A stretch of 64,000 nt of DNA from Clarkia xantiana subsp. parviflora (taxonomy: Eukaryota > Streptophyta > Magnoliopsida > Myrtales > Onagraceae), in contig JAPTYO010000002.1 of NCBI GenBank assembly GCA_036873135.1, positions 717,185 through 781,184 of the forward strand, in the 5' to 3' direction. Of the stretch, positions 51,235 to 64,000 are shown piece by piece (positions within the stretch are counted from its first letter, which is position 1; each line of letters begins with the position of its first letter). The position numbers and the translations under genes are program-made. Under the pieces are notes generated by a model. That model did not search any database, was not told the DNA's origin, and saw only the letters and a list, made by a program, of their open reading frames with translations.

Positions 51235-54224
51235 ATGGCTTCCATGCACCACCTCTCTGCAATCAAGGTAACTCAACTCCATTATTCTGATTTCGCCCTT
51301 CTCTCCCTACTACGGCTCTGACTCGCTACCCGTGACTTGCAATTTTCGGTTGTTCTAGGGCGCCAAGGTGCTCATGGTTGGCGCTGGCGGAATCGGCTGT
51401 GAGCTACTCAAAACCCTCGCTCTCTCTGGCTTCGAGGACATTCATATTGTGAGCATGCCGATACTTTCTTCTATTATGTTGTTACATGATTATTATTTCA
51501 AGGATTCATGCTTCAAAGGGCGTTGGTAATAATCTGACCATCTTTTTTAGGGTTTCTTGAGTGGTTAGGTTGTTTAGCACTGTGGGTTAATTTCTTCGAC
51601 ATGTATGGCACGTTGACTTAAAATGTGTTTGGTTATTAGCCAATGATATCGGATTTGTTCGTAGGATTCATATTTTTCTCCTCACAATTGACAGAGAACT
51701 GAAGCGGTCATTGAATTTGTACTTTTTGTCTGATTTCAATATATGAGAATTAGCCCATGATTTACTAGTCATTTGAATTTTATGTTTGTAAGATTATGCT
51801 AGAGTATTAGTGATGATTTTGATCTTGATACTGGGGTCGAAATCTCAACCCATTTATAGCAAGTATTACAACAATTTCAAATGCAAAACTGCAGTGCTTG
51901 TGCATTCTGTTCGCTGGATGGAATTGTATTTGGAGTTAGCGAGTTAGCTGGTAAAGTTGCAGCACAGTCTTCATTGAAGATGAACTAAATGTTGAGGTTC
52001 AAGATTTTCGTCGAGTAAAACCTACTTAAAAGAACCCAGACTCTTTAAATGAAAGTTGTGCTTCAGCTAATCAAATATAGAGTAGGGAATGTCTGGTTAC
52101 TAGTTGCATTTCTCAGTTCTGGACCTTCTGGTAAAAGACTGCTTAGCGGAAAATGACCATGGATTACCCTTTTTATAACCCTCCTCGCACCAAGAATCCT
52201 TAATCATTTTTTTTTAAAATTTCTTGAAGAAATTGCATTTATATTGTGAGTAAGTACCTGAGAATATTTATCGTTTCAGATTTTAACATAACTTTTGTGC
52301 TACGAGTACAGATAGACATGGACACCATAGAAGTTAGTAACCTCAACAGACAGTTTTTATTTCGCCAGTCACATGTTGGCCAATCAAAAGCAAAGGTACG
52401 GTACAATCCATTGTGTTTTTCATTATTTGCATGTATCCTCATCCTGTGATTATTTATAATCATTCGGCACAGATATTTTGTTGCTGTAAAACTTTTGAAC
52501 GTAGATTTCATAACCAGGTTGCAAGGGATGCTGTCTTGAGATTTAAACCGAACATAAATATCACATCGTATCATGCAAATGTGAAGGATCCTGACTTCAA
52601 CGTGGACTTCTTTAAACAATTTAATGTCGTGCTGAATGGGCTAGACAATTTGGATGCAAGAAGGCATGTTAACCGTTTGTGCTTGGCTGCTGACATTCCC
52701 TTGATTGAGAGTGGGACTGCTGGTTTCCTTGGACAGGTTAATTTTTATTCGATAATCTGTTTTTACTATGTTGCAGCATCCACCATCTCCATGTCATTTC
52801 GAACTTAACAATAGTTGTTTCAGTAGCCTTAGTTCATTTCACTCTTAAGAAGAGCTAGAAAGGTACCAATGGATGGATTGGTGAATTGCTGATTTGACCT
52901 TTTTGCATGATGAATTCAGGTAACAGTCCATGTGAAGGGAATATCAGAATGCTATGAATGTCAGAAAAAGCAAGCCCCCAAATCATATCCTGTTTGCACC
53001 ATCACCAGTACTCCATCAAAGGTATTTTACGGGTTAAGTTCACTGTCCTAGGGAAAGTTATTCTGATCTACATAGTTTATATTTAAGAACTTGTAAGCAT
53101 GAATATCTCCAACATCTGTATGCTGTTTCAGTTAGCAGTATCCAGAGTACCAACCTTGAGGAATTTAAGCGACTGTTATCAACTTTGCCTGAAAAAAAGG
53201 CTATCTCATCTGACAATCGCTTAACTTCTATCATAGCCAGTTCAATCCTGACATATAGACTTTCCATGCCAGTCCTTATTTCTAAAGTGTGAAATCATGA
53301 CCATTGTTTTAGGCTGTTGGATATAATGTGTGTTTCCCCCCTGAATTCGACTTTTTTTCGACTATAGCCATTTTTTTTCTTGGCTTTTGCAGTTTGTTCA
53401 CTGTATTGTGTGGGCAAAGGACCTGCTCTTTGTGAAGTTATTTGGAGACAAGTCTCAAGAAAATGATCTGAACGTACGCTCCACAGAAGCTAGCAGCTCA
53501 TCAGAACAGTCGGAGGATGTTTTTGAGCGTCGTTCGGATGAAGACATCGAGAATTATGGAAGGAGAATATTTGATCATGTCTTTGGTTATAACATTGAAA
53601 TTGCGTTGTCCAATGAAGAGACCTGGAAAAACCGGAACAGACCAAGGCCAATTTACTCTAAGGATGTGTTGTCTGGCAATGTTAAACAGAATGGAAATAC
53701 CGATGTAAATGGAGCCAATGGAGAGAGCTCAGCTGTATCTGCCATGAGTTCTCTAGGAATGAGGAATCCCCAAGATATATGGAGCCTCATGGAGAACTCA
53801 AAGATCTTTCTTGAGTCTCTGAAGCTGTTCTTCACGAAAAGGGAAAAGGTATTGGTTGATTTAGTTTAGTTATATTTTCTTGTTAAAAATGGGTTTTTCA
53901 AAGATTTTTTTGCTCTTTTGGTGTCTTTCCTCTTTGGTAGAAGTGCTAGTAAAGTTTGTAATCATGTATATGATATATCAGGAGATAGGAGGTCTGACTT
54001 TTGACAAGGATGATCAGTTAGCTGTAGAGTTTGTAACTGCTGCTGCAAATATTAGGGCTACTTCCTTTGGGATTCCGCTTCACAGCCTCTTTGAAGCTAA
54101 AGGAATTGCTGGTAATATTATCCATGCAGTTGCGACGACAAATGCTGTCATTGCAGGTTTGATCGTGATCGAGGCAATCAAAGTGCTGCAAAATGACACA
54201 AAAAGCTACAGGTCTCTCTCTCTC

Positions 54225-54274
<50 letters not shown>

Positions 54275-55964
54275 CTTCTGAATATGTTCTGCTGCGTATT
54301 AATATTTCTAGCAGAGAATTCATTTAATTTGTATTATTCTGCTCAGATTTCTGTTTCATTATGCTTGTCATCCAAAAGTGGAAAAAATGAAGTAATTTAT
54401 TGGTGAATCCAACTTAAAAAGACGAGCATTTTGCAAAACTTACTCCTACCCATAAAAAGCCAGTATCTTAATTTGAGGGGCATGATGTCTTACCTTGGGA
54501 TTGTCTATTTGAACTAACTTACATGGAATCTGACATGATTGTTTGGTGACATTGTATTATCAATTGACCATGTGTATCCACAAGCATATTCAGAGTTTGA
54601 ACTTCTAAGACTTGGTACTATAACTGATGTGGGATTTATCTTGTTCTAGTTGCGGTTTATATGTTGTAACAAGTACTAATTGCTCTTGGAAGGCACCAAA
54701 TAGTCAAGTAAAAAAAGAAAAACCTTATGCATCTCAAGGATATAAAATTATAAACATATCCAGGGCAAACTCTATGGTTGTTACGACTTCATTTTGATTC
54801 TCTTAAGCACCTTGATTCTAATATAGATGCGATTCTGATGTACAATGGGTTCATATATTTATTATATATATATATAAATAGGTATACCTATTGCTTAGAA
54901 TTTCCGACGAGGAACATGCTGCTGATGCCAGTGGAACCATATCCACCAAACAAATCCTGCTATGTTTGTTCCAAGGTACTACTGTATTATACTTAGTCCA
55001 TCTTGACCGTAAAATATTTATCTTGGATGCAAACTTCTGATTTACTAATTGATTTGGGATAGACACCATTGTCAGTGGAAATAGACACTCGCAAAACAAA
55101 GCTGAAAGACTTTGTGGATAAGATTGTGAAGGCAAAGCTAGGAATGAACTGTCCGCTCATTATGAACGGCTCGTCACTTCTTTATGAAGTTGGAGATGAT
55201 CTTGAGGAAGACATGGTGGCCAATTATAATGCCAATCTCGAGAAGGTATCAAACTCTTTGCCTTGTTTTCATTCTCCTCCACTTCCTTTAATGAGGTTTC
55301 TCCAAATATACTGCTAAGATGAAATTCTAACTTAAAGTTCGAATTTTTCAGGTGCTATCAGAGCTTCCTGCTCCAGTGACTTGTGGGTCGATTCTCGTTG
55401 TTGAGGATATGCTACAGGAGCTTCAGTGCTCAGTCAATGTCAAACACAGGTCTCTTACTCTCCCATTATGTTGCACTTTTTGGGCATGGCATAACATCTG
55501 AGTAGTGGTGATCAATTCCAATATAGTTTCTGTTTTGACATCCACTAACTAATTGGCACCAAATGAGAACAGCGTTTGGGTACACCATTGCAAGTGCTCA
55601 TAAGTCCAAGATCTCTGTGTGATGGTTGCCTTATAATACACTCTTTTTTCTTATCTTTCCCAACAGAGAGAACTTTGATGAGGACAACCCGGATGGAATG
55701 GTTCTATTGGGATGGGAGCAACCTGCAACAGAGGAAAAGAAACCAGAGAACCGCACCTCTGACGATGTCAGCACCTCAAAATCGATCCACGTGGCTGAAA
55801 AGGATGAAGAAGAGATGGAGATTGTTGAAGGGAAAGACGAGGAATTACCTGCAAAGAAAAGGAAAGTGTCTGGAACCACAGATGCATCAGAAGTGGAGTT
55901 GCTGGACGATGAAGATGAGGCTGTCATGGCTGAAGATGTGGGTAAGAAGCGAAAGCTGCAGTAG
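51235..55964 (+). CDS. SAE2: SUMO-activating enzyme subunit 2
   Basis: Eleven exons: 51235-51267, 51359-51448, 52312-52395, 52518-52736, 52920-53021, 53393-53848, 53982-54211, 54882-54975, 55063-55245, 55352-55449, 55667-55964. The frame is 628 residues (Arabidopsis SAE2 is about 625). It is the catalytic half of the SUMO E1, working with SAE1 in the nucleus: it adenylates SUMO, holds it as a thioester and passes it to SCE1. Visible signs are the nucleotide loop [43 protein letters not shown] and the thioester cysteine C168 in [10 protein letters not shown]. The zinc site is CYEC at 153-156 with CYVC in exon 8. The ubiquitin-fold domain is in exons 9-11, and the tail carries basic nuclear signals ([15 protein letters not shown]). 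Intron 7 holds a long TA microsatellite next to the donor. Confidence 0.96.
54229..54271. repeat. (TA)n microsatellite in SAE2 intron 7
   Basis: About 21 TA units begin some 18 bases after the exon 7 donor, preceded by TCTCTCTCTC. Confidence 0.9.
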
Positions 55965-56621
55965 TAGTTTTGGGATTCTTTTTTAGAAAGATGGTATTTT
56001 TGTTGCCCTAGGGAGGAAGGAAGAAATGGCCATTCTTTTCTTTTGGTGCTGATAATGATGATTGTTTAGTGTCCAGTTTCCTGACTTAAGAAGAAACCCA
56101 GATTTGATTTTGTGTTTGAACGGAGACGATGCTGTCTCCACACCCAACTGAAAGAAGACATGTTTTTTTTTTACTCTGATCTTGTAATGGTAACTTTGAC
56201 TAATTGCCATAGAGCTTACCTGCTGCTTTTTAACCTTTCTCTTATCTTCATTGCTTTTTCATGTTTCGACTTTCAATATCTTGTGGGTATTTACAGGTTC
56301 TGTTTAAGGAATTGGGCACTACCAAATGTTCAATATAAAGACCCTCTAATATTCATAAAAAAAAGACCCTCTAATAATAAATCCACTCAAACTTCAATCA
56401 AAACATTCAAAACAATATGTAATTTATAAGGGAGAGGAAACAGGAGGCATGAAATCCCCTTTAATTTGGGGCTCTCTTATTTTAGCATTTTTCACAAAAG
56501 AGTTGGTGGGGTTTATTTGCAAAGCTGTTTTGGTCCAGCAGGAAAACAAAAAATACTGCAAGGATAAATAAGTCAATAGAGAACGGGAGCAAGTTGTTCA
56601 ATTTCCTAAAAACAACAATTG
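55965..56621. other. Convergent 3' regions of SAE2 and IMPL2
   Basis: These are the likely 3' UTRs of both genes. No further gene was recognised. Confidence 0.55.
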
Positions 56622-58928
56622 CTATTGCCATGCCAACAAATCCAAAGATTGGTTGTGAATCAACTTGTCTCCTGCAGCAACCACATTGAAACCTAGCAGG
56701 CAAACAAGGATGAAGATTGTTTATGATTTGTACTAAAATACTGAATTATGGAAAGAAAAGGAAAATTAAAGTTCTTAAGAAGGTGAATGGATTGGGGAAC
56801 CTACTTGTTGCAATTGAATTAGGGGAAGCCTCCCATGACAGTGGTTGCCCATTCCAATCGGTTATAACACCTCCGGCGCCTTCAATCACGGGTACGAGCG
56901 AAAGAAAGTCATATGGCTGAGAGCAGAAGTGAAAGATCATCATTAGTAAGATCACAGTTATGAGGTGATAAAATTTGATCCCATTTATTCATGATACTAG
57001 TAAAATTCAGCAGCAGGGGCAAATCAAATTGTGTGGAAAGCTTACCTTGAGGCCAGATTCAATGACAAGATCAACGAAACCAGAGGCTAAGAGGGCATAA
57101 GCATAGCAGTCACAGCCGTATAGTGGTACTTTCACCTACAGAAGTGCACAAGATTCCTTAGAGTTCTTTCAAAAAGCCACAAACTATAAGTATATTTGGC
57201 AATGTACAATTTGTTTGATAACTAAGAAGAAAGAATTAGTCCTATCTCCTCTTTATTCTAATAAACTCACTAACCTTATCTCGAACACGAGAAAATGCGT
57301 CTACTGCTTCTCCACTGAATAGATGAGGGCTTGTAGTATACCTAAACCAAAGACAAGGTTGAAGCAGATTGATACTACTTCAGATTTTTTTAACTGCAGA
57401 GTTGGTAAGTATTTGGCGAATTGCAAAAGTAAACTTACAAGTATGCATCGGATAGTCTTGCACAGCTGCGTGTAGATATTTCCTGACCATTAAGTGTAGT
57501 TTTCTTGCCGCTTATCCCTATCCATCTCTCCCTCAAAACAGGTTGATTAATGACGCCAAGAATCTGAATGAAGAAAAAACTCCATTGACATCAGAAGTAA
57601 GCTCGACATAAACTGGAAGAAAAAAAAAAGCCATTTAACGGAATTACCGGCTTGCCCTTGTGCAGAAGAGCAATTAGGGTACCAAACAAGGGCTTTCCTG
57701 AAACAGTGAAGGTTAAACAGTTTGAGAAGTGGGATTTTAATTGTAATTAGGCAGGATACTGAATCAAGACACTGAAATGATACCCGTTATAAAACTTTTT
57801 GTCCCGTCTATGGGATCTAACACCCATACATAATCTGCAGACTTCTCTTTGCACCTCCATCCATTTTCCTCACCATAACTGCAATTCATATTCCCATCAT
57901 TTTTGTGGATAAGAAACTTCTAAATGTTCCCATTCTTTGGGCAGAAACATGATTATCTCCAAGAACATAGAAACTACATACTGATGCTCAAATTACCGAT
58001 CAAGCATTATATTCTCCCTCTCCTCTTAGAACTAGGATTTTCGGAACATCAAAGGCAGATACAATAGGGTTTTTTGCAGCAAATTTATCCAATGAGCATA
58101 AAATATCTAAATGGAGTTGGATAAATCCTTACGAACTTAATATGCATTATCTGCACATTACTAACATTGCATGAGTGGGGAAGTTCTCCAGTATAACGGA
58201 GACCATAGATTCCTCAGCTTCTCGATCAGCAATAGTTACAGGACCTGACAGAAGATATGATGTAAGAAATCGAAAAATAGGCAGTCAAGGTTAGACGACC
58301 AAGGCACCCACCTCTATTCAATTTCAGAATTTCATCAAAAGAATAGGGAATTCCTATGTCAAGAGCTTATACGATTTCTCAGTATCATGCAGATTTCGTA
58401 ATTGACAGATTTTCTATAACTTGAAGGAGTGAATTTAACTTAACAATGTGGTTTAGATTGAATTAAACAAATCATAACCGAGCATCTCTGAGCTCCACTG
58501 TCTATCCAACTATCAATCGAGTGAAGCTGCATCCAAATTGGTAAACAACAGGAAAATCAAAATACGCAGAAAGACTTACTCGAATCCGCCTTATCGAGAA
58601 TCTCGAATTTCTTTCTGAAGTACTTACGAATCACCTCACCAGCCGCATCCGCCGCTTTACTGGCGACCTCAGCGAACAAATCAAGTTCCTCCTTTCCAGC
58701 CTCCAGATGGATTCGGTCAGCATGATTATTGGTAAGATTAGAATTTGACGCCATCGCCACAGATAATTTAAGGGCGTGGGGTTTGGGTGGCGGAATCAGG
58801 GCAGAGAAGGAAAGATTGCGCGAGCTTGAGGGAGACGATGGTGCGGCTGCTGCTGAGGGCGTAATTGGATGGAGGCGAGGGAATTTGTGGAGTTGAGAGG
58901 AAGAAAGCAGCTGCGATTGCTGTAGCAT
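56622..58928 (-). CDS. IMPL2: Histidinol-phosphate phosphatase, IMPL2 type, chloroplast
   Basis: Nine exons on the minus strand: 58580-58928, 58166-58244, 57784-57878, 57648-57697, 57439-57563, 57275-57341, 57046-57135, 56805-56916, 56622-56692. The frame is 345 residues (Arabidopsis IMPL2 is about 346). It belongs to the inositol monophosphatase family. The Arabidopsis protein (HISN7) removes phosphate from histidinol phosphate in plastid histidine synthesis. A Ser/Pro-rich N-terminus looks like a transit peptide. Metal-site motifs are IYGEENGW, WVLDPIDGTKSF and, near the end, GLKPYDFLSLVPVIEGAGG. The protein ends SFNVVAAGDKLIHNQSL and DLLAWQ. The first ATG of the long exon is used; a later Met (MASNSNLTN) would lose the transit peptide. 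All introns are GT-AG. Confidence 0.95.
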
Positions 58929-59047
58929 TGTGCGGTGAAGATCGTAGCTTCCGTGGGTCTGTCGAGGCGGGAACTAGCAGAGAAAGAGAGCGACCACTTA
59001 ACCGGACACGAGACCAATTCGAACTCGGTTAAACAGTACACACCTTC

Positions 59048-59610
59048 ACGTGTTATTTATAAGGGTTAACGTAATTTTGGTGCCACATGTTTGATCTGTG
59101 TAAGTTTTTGGTGTCATATGTTTCATTTTGTAGGCTTTTGGTGCTATATGTTTGAGAGGTTGTATATTTTTGGTATTTCCGTTAGGTCAATAGTTAGTTT
59201 GACCGTTAGATACTTTTATTTTGTTCAATTTAGTACTCAAATTTATATTTCTAAAATTTAATATTTACAATTTAGTCACTATTGTTTGCTCAAGTCACCG
59301 TCCATGGCCACCGATCACCACCCACCACATTCAAGGTCGCCGACCGCCACAAAACGGCCGGCCACCACCCGACGGCACCGGCCACCACCGCTTGGGGCCG
59401 AAAACCACCCCAATTGGTGGTGGCCGGCCCCAATTGGTGGTGGCCACCTCAATTGGGGCCGGCCACCACCAATTGGGGCTGCCGGCCCCGATTGGAGCCC
59501 TCTGTGGCCCCAATTGGTGGTGGCCGGCCCCGATTAGGGCTGTAGCCACCACCAATTGGGGTGGTTTTCGGCCCCAAGCGGTGGTGGCCGGTGCCGTGTG
59601 GTGGCCGGAA
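59048..59610. mobile_element. Foldback-family arm with GC-rich palindromic core
   Basis: An AT-rich arm at about 59065-59280 (GGGTTAACGTAATTTTGGTG, CATATGTTTCATTTTGTAG, CCGTTAG, TTTTGTTCAATTTAGT) follows the 7753-8278 arm pattern. It leads into a core at about 59356-59607 of CCAATTGGTGGTGGCCGGCC units arranged as a long inverted repeat. The outer arms, from CCGGCCACCACC to CCCCAATTGGTGG, match over about 65 bases. Open frames here, on both strands, are by-products. Confidence 0.75.
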
Positions 59611-61030
59611 CTTTGAAATTAGCTAAAAGGCCTAGAATAAATGAAAACTTTGAGTCTGGACCCATCGATACCTATTTGTCTAGATTCTTTTCTCTTTCTA
59701 AATCCACCCCACTTTCCACCCCGCCTCGCCAAACCGTGGAGTCCGCTTCTCCCCCCTCCCCCTAACCACCCCTCTATCGAGCCAGTCCCGACTTCGAGAC
59801 AGAAACAACTCCTTGGAAGTGTGCACATCGTCTTCGCTACAACCACCGCCCCCGAGCGCGCACAAGAACCGACAGATACCCCCTCAACCACCACCACAAA
59901 CAACACACTCACACTCACCAAACCCAAGTCAGGCTTTTCCACCCACCGACGAACATCACCTCATCTTCCCAACGCGCCAGCCACGTGCTCACCACGCGCA
60001 TCCACGCGCCTCCGCGCACCTCCTCACGCGACCAAAAGCCCCACCACGCACCACCCTACGCGCACCGCACCACCACTAACGCCCCATGCGAGCCGGTCGG
60101 GTAATGATCACGTACCTCTGTGCGCGTACCTACAACCACTCCCTCCCACGCGTCACCACGCATCGTCAACACCCCCACACCCCGCTTCTCGCCGCCACGC
60201 GACACCAGGGATCACCTCCTCGCCTATCGTCTGCCGTCCTCGGTCCCCCACGTGTTGTTATTGTTCATCGTTTTAAGCTCAAACTCGCATATATTTCGGC
60301 GGTGGTCCAACCCACTAATTCCCTTTACCTACCCCTTCCAGTTGGATTCATAGTTCGTCAGAACCAATGCTCCGTTCATCACACAAACCACTACATGATT
60401 ACTACCATTTGGGTACCGGTGATACGACTGCGGTCACATCCTATCATCAAACTCTTCTCCTAACGAAGAAACAGAGTATGTGCGCTAGTCCTTCGAGGAT
60501 GTTCCACGGACAGAGATGCTTAGCTAGTCTGGTCTCGCCCAACCACTATCAATTAGAAATCTCTACACCGATCATGCGATCATCTTTGTTAATGGACTTG
60601 TTTGTGTTTCAGATTTACCGTGGGTCCTGTCTGGTATCGCTTGTTGTGCAGGTCCTCTTAGCTATGTCGCCCTTGAGGGAAGTTCTTTTCTTCTCCGAAT
60701 AGCTGAGTGCGTTGTTGTATCAGTTGGATTCCACATCGTCAAGCTGCTATCATTTGTCTGGGGTCATTGATACCGTTAAGTCGATCGAGTGTTCTAACTT
60801 ATTTACTATCGATTGTCTTTCCGGATCTTGCTCTGTTATCTTTGTTTTCGTTATTATATTAGTACTTGCTCTACTTGTTCGGGAATTTGATATTAAACAA
60901 TCCTCCCAAAGCGGTTATTTTCTATTTATAATTTGTAATCATTTTTATTTCAATAAAATCAACAAAATCTACGTATATTTCATGAGTCAGACATGTCGGC
61001 TTGAATATCAACTCCACAATTAACTGTTGG
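59611..61030. other. Unassigned GC-rich then mixed segment with long open frames
   Basis: The first 600 bases are C-rich and open on the plus strand for 211 codons (59641-60276: proline, threonine, histidine). A second frame at 60367-60702 is open for 111 codons. None shows a domain I recognise, and composition alone can explain the first. A decayed repeat or a lineage-specific transcript are both possible. Confidence 0.3.
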
Positions 61031-62158
61031 TCCATGACAACTTTAACCCTTTATTTATTTTTTGGCAATAAAAAACTTTTTTTAAAAAAATAATAATAAT
61101 AAAGTTATAGGAACAAAGTTTGGGTTCTGTTGGGTACTGACAGCCGACAACTTTATCAGCACTGAGTTATTCTTCAGTAACTAAGTTATAGGAACCAAGT
61201 TGGGTAAATTGGTCTTACCCTTTCCAGTGGGGAAGAATTAGGAACAGAACCAATGGATCCGTCATCTGAATCCTTACCCAGATTAGGACTCGAACCCTAG
61301 AAAGCAACAATTACAGTTTTCAATACACTTTCTAAAGTTTCAACTAAAAATTAGCAGCAGCTTATCAACAACTGTCTAGCACCCCCATCATGACATCTAA
61401 TACAATACAATCACTTCTCACTGTTGCTAGGTAAAGGAGGCCAAAAGTGTTACCAATACCTGCACACAAGTTATTTCCTTTACTAACCAGCCATCGACAA
61501 TAATAATAATAATCCTAGTATCAACGACGCAACATCCATCACGACTTCCGACCTAGATTCTAGCCAACATACGGATCATATTTTCACCCATTGAGCACGG
61601 GTTAAGCACATTGGGAACCAGGAGAGACCTATCATAATCAAGCTAATCCCCTTCGGCAAATCTAGGCCTTATAAAGTGATTACATAATTTCAACATTTTT
61701 TCGTGTCAATCCGTGTGCACTGAACAAAGAAATGAATGAAACAAGAACGCTGACAAACAAAAAAGATCAAATTGAAACAGCCAATATGTGCCTCAGCATA
61801 AGTATGTATTATCATTGGCCTGACGGGACACTACCTTTTATAGGTAATTTTCCTTTGCTTCTGTACAGTGTAGGACATCCACAGCTAACCGGAATGAGGG
61901 GACGAATCTATCTTTCACAATCCTCCATCCAACCCCAACAGAGATGATTGGCATGATCGTGAGCCGGTCCTAAACAGAATGACAAAGCAGACTGAGAAAG
62001 TAAACAAAACTACAGATTTATCAGCACCAAGTTATCCAGTTGCACCTCTGTTCTCTTAGAGAATGAAACAGCTTCTCAACCTAAAATCTTTTGTCATTTT
62101 CATAAGCATTGCTGTAAGTGAAAACGGAAAAGCTCACCTCTTTGTAGAATACGCAAAC
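61031..62158. other. Intergenic, 3' flank of the RING gene
   Basis: No gene was recognised. AT-rich sequence includes AACTTTATCAGCACTGAGTT and a repeat of TAAGTTATAGGAACAAAGTT-type words at about 61100 and 61180. A tRNA-like B-box word (AGGACTCGAACCCTAG) near 61285 may mark an old SINE. Confidence 0.45.
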
Positions 62159-64000
62159 TCATTCCTTGCTGGACTTTGACCAGAAGAATCTCTTCTTCCT
62201 GGGGCAAGTGTCCTCTGACAAGGAAGAAGGGCTCCCTTTCGTTGAGAAAGAGAAGTGGCGTCTTAGGAAAGGCTTTGATGAGGAGCTCTTCATGCTTGAA
62301 CTAGAACCCTTCCTATAACCCTTGTCCTTAAATCCATGCCCTTTTTTGAAGTGATCAGGCACAGCATACTCACCACTAATCTCTTCATCCACCACTTGAT
62401 TTTTCGACTTCTTATTCTTCTTCAAACGTGAAATCAACTCTGCTTTCAGTGCTTTCTCAGACATTTTAAATGTCTGCTTTTCTCCAAAAGTACAGACTGG
62501 ACAAGAAGGGTCATACCTATCGAGCTCTGGTGTCATTCTCTCAAGACAGTCAGCGTGATAAACATGCCCACAGATTAGAACAGCAACCACTGACAGTGAC
62601 AGCTCGTTGTTGGAGATAAAATTCATGCAAATGCCACATGTTTGTCTATCTGAAGGGTTTATAGTCCTGCTGCTGGATTTGGATACCTTGTCCTGGACAA
62701 GGCCAAATTGTTCGCTGTCAAAAGACCAATTTACCCCATGTGATTGTGAAGCAGCCATCAGTTCCGAAAAGGCATTCATTGACCAACCATCTGAAGATCC
62801 ACCAAAGGATCCTTTGGTTGATTCATTGCTGCGGGAAGGTAGTATTGGCTTTTCTTCAGCAATTGATTGGTGATTTAGTGAACCTGACTTGGGAACCTTG
62901 CTTCCGCATCCTTGACGCAAATGTTGCTTAGGAATATGATTGAAGCATCTTGGCGGGGTTGAGTTTGAGAAAGTTGTTGCCACTTTAGATGAGGTTGATG
63001 GCTCTGAGGGCAGTAACAGTTGTGCTTTGGAGAAGGAGGAAATTGCAGGAGATCCTTTGGATTCCGCCTACAAAATCAACACAAAATAAGTAAATAGAAG
63101 AGCCAATATTATTAAAATATGGATATTAATAAATCTATGTGATCTTTATTTGTACCTGCTCCACCTCCATGTTTGCATCCATAGATAAATCCCTTGAAAT
63201 GGATAGATCTGACAATCAAGAACACATGTGAAAGGAGGATCAACTCATAATAGTTAAGTTCAAACTATTGACAGTGTTTTAAAAGTTAATAATAAAAACT
63301 AACAAACTCTAAACTTTCAAGTCATAGTTGCGCACAAGCAGCTTTCTTACTATATAACACGGACTTACACCAGTTCCTCCATCTGATGACAATAAGAGGT
63401 TATGTGGCTAGAAAACTACACTTTGATTAAATTAACTGACTAAAAAATTCACTGTGGAGTGCATAAATCTGCTCTAACTATGCTTAGTTTCTGCTAATTG
63501 GGCATCGAAACCCCCTGAAGTCCTAACTCTGCAGAAACAACCAAAGCTTTGATCATTTTTTCTCTTTCTCGTGAAAAGAAGGAAAATAAATCCATAAAAC
63601 CAGGAAAAGAAGCAACCATTTATTTCTCATTTCATCAGAGTTTTGCTTTATTGATACAATGGCAGTCGGTAGATATGCAGATATATAGCTCAGGTAGATT
63701 CTCAATAGTAAGACAAATTTGTAAGTACTTTTTTTCATAGGGAATATAGGATTCAAGTAGATCCAAACACTAAACTAAATAGTATGAAAACAAGAGACCA
63801 ATCACAGAAAGAGTTTTCCACGTAAATTAGGTTTACCTGAAGCAGGAGTTCTCACATGGCCAGGAGCACCTTCTGAGAAAGGAGATTTTGGCCATCCACT
63901 TCTAAGGAAACTAGAACTATCCAAGGAGCTCCCATCTTCAGATGCATTTGCACCTTCAATCTTGATCTCTGACCCATTCCGGCGACTGATGCCGTCAGAT
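62159..64000 (-). CDS. RING-H2 finger protein, 3' part of gene
   Basis: The window holds three coding exons on the minus strand: from beyond 64000 to 63837, 63156-63208, and 62159-63067 (last, with stop). Joined, they read ...RTPASDLSISRDLSMD, then MEVEQAESKGSPAISSFSKA and so on in one frame of about 374 residues; the N-terminus is outside. A RING-H2 domain lies in the last exon: CGICMNF, then CGHVYHADCLERMTP, then CPVC. A serine- and lysine-rich tail follows, ending KRFFWSKSSKE. It is probably a ubiquitin E3 ligase of a plant family annotated only as RING/U-box proteins (Arabidopsis relatives lie near IMPL2 and SAE2). Substrate and location are unknown. The exon 63156-63208 start was chosen at TTGTCAG because it alone keeps both frames. 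Confidence 0.85.

Overview
The window is nuclear DNA from a flowering plant, most likely a eudicot. This rests on GT-AG introns in plant-type genes, chloroplast-targeted proteins, an intronless plant arginine decarboxylase, Ty1-copia retrotransposon remains and many AT-rich foldback elements. I cannot name the species. Exon models were built by hand: I joined splice sites that keep one open frame and restore known family motifs, so internal exons are stronger than UTR limits, which I mostly could not place.

Layout. 1-17.6 kb is a gene desert. It holds a copia RNase H scrap, a broken glycerol-3-phosphate transporter fragment, foldback elements, microsatellites and much AT-rich sequence with no recognisable content. 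17.6-20.4 kb: promoter, leader and intronless CDS of arginine decarboxylase (+). 22.3-25.3 kb: five-exon LYR-type complex I subunit B22/NDUFB9 (-). 26.5-26.9 kb: small acidic protein of unknown function (-). 27.4-30.9 kb: a TIR element and a decayed copia gag-pol (-). 31.8-38.3 kb: a ten-exon PHD-SWIB-Plus3-GYF-CCCH protein like Arabidopsis NERD (+), with one AT-AC intron. 39.4-41.9 kb: plant protein of unknown function with a GC-AG intron (+). 42.9-46.1 kb: chloroplast MATE transporter like EDS5H/DTX46 (+). 47.4-49.7 kb: RD19-like papain-family protease (-). 51.2-56.0 kb: SUMO-activating enzyme subunit 2 (+). 56.6-58.9 kb: IMPL2-type histidinol-phosphate phosphatase (-). 59.0-62.1 kb: GC-rich palindromic repeats and unexplained sequence. 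62.2 kb to the window end: 3' part of a RING-H2 protein gene (-).

The genes do not form one pathway or an operon. The gene order recalls segments of Arabidopsis chromosomes 2 and 4 (from memory: ADC2 beside CIB22; ADC1 beside NERD; EDS5/EDS5H, RD19, SAE2, IMPL2 and a RING gene close together), so this is probably an ancestral gene block with transposons in its gaps. The points most worth a second look are the AT-AC intron in the NERD-like gene, the 24-glycine GGT repeat beside its zinc finger, the hairpin held between 31-bp direct repeats, the GC-rich palindrome near 59.5 kb, and an apparent foldback element split by about 5 kb of other DNA. I found no evidence for a new multi-gene system.
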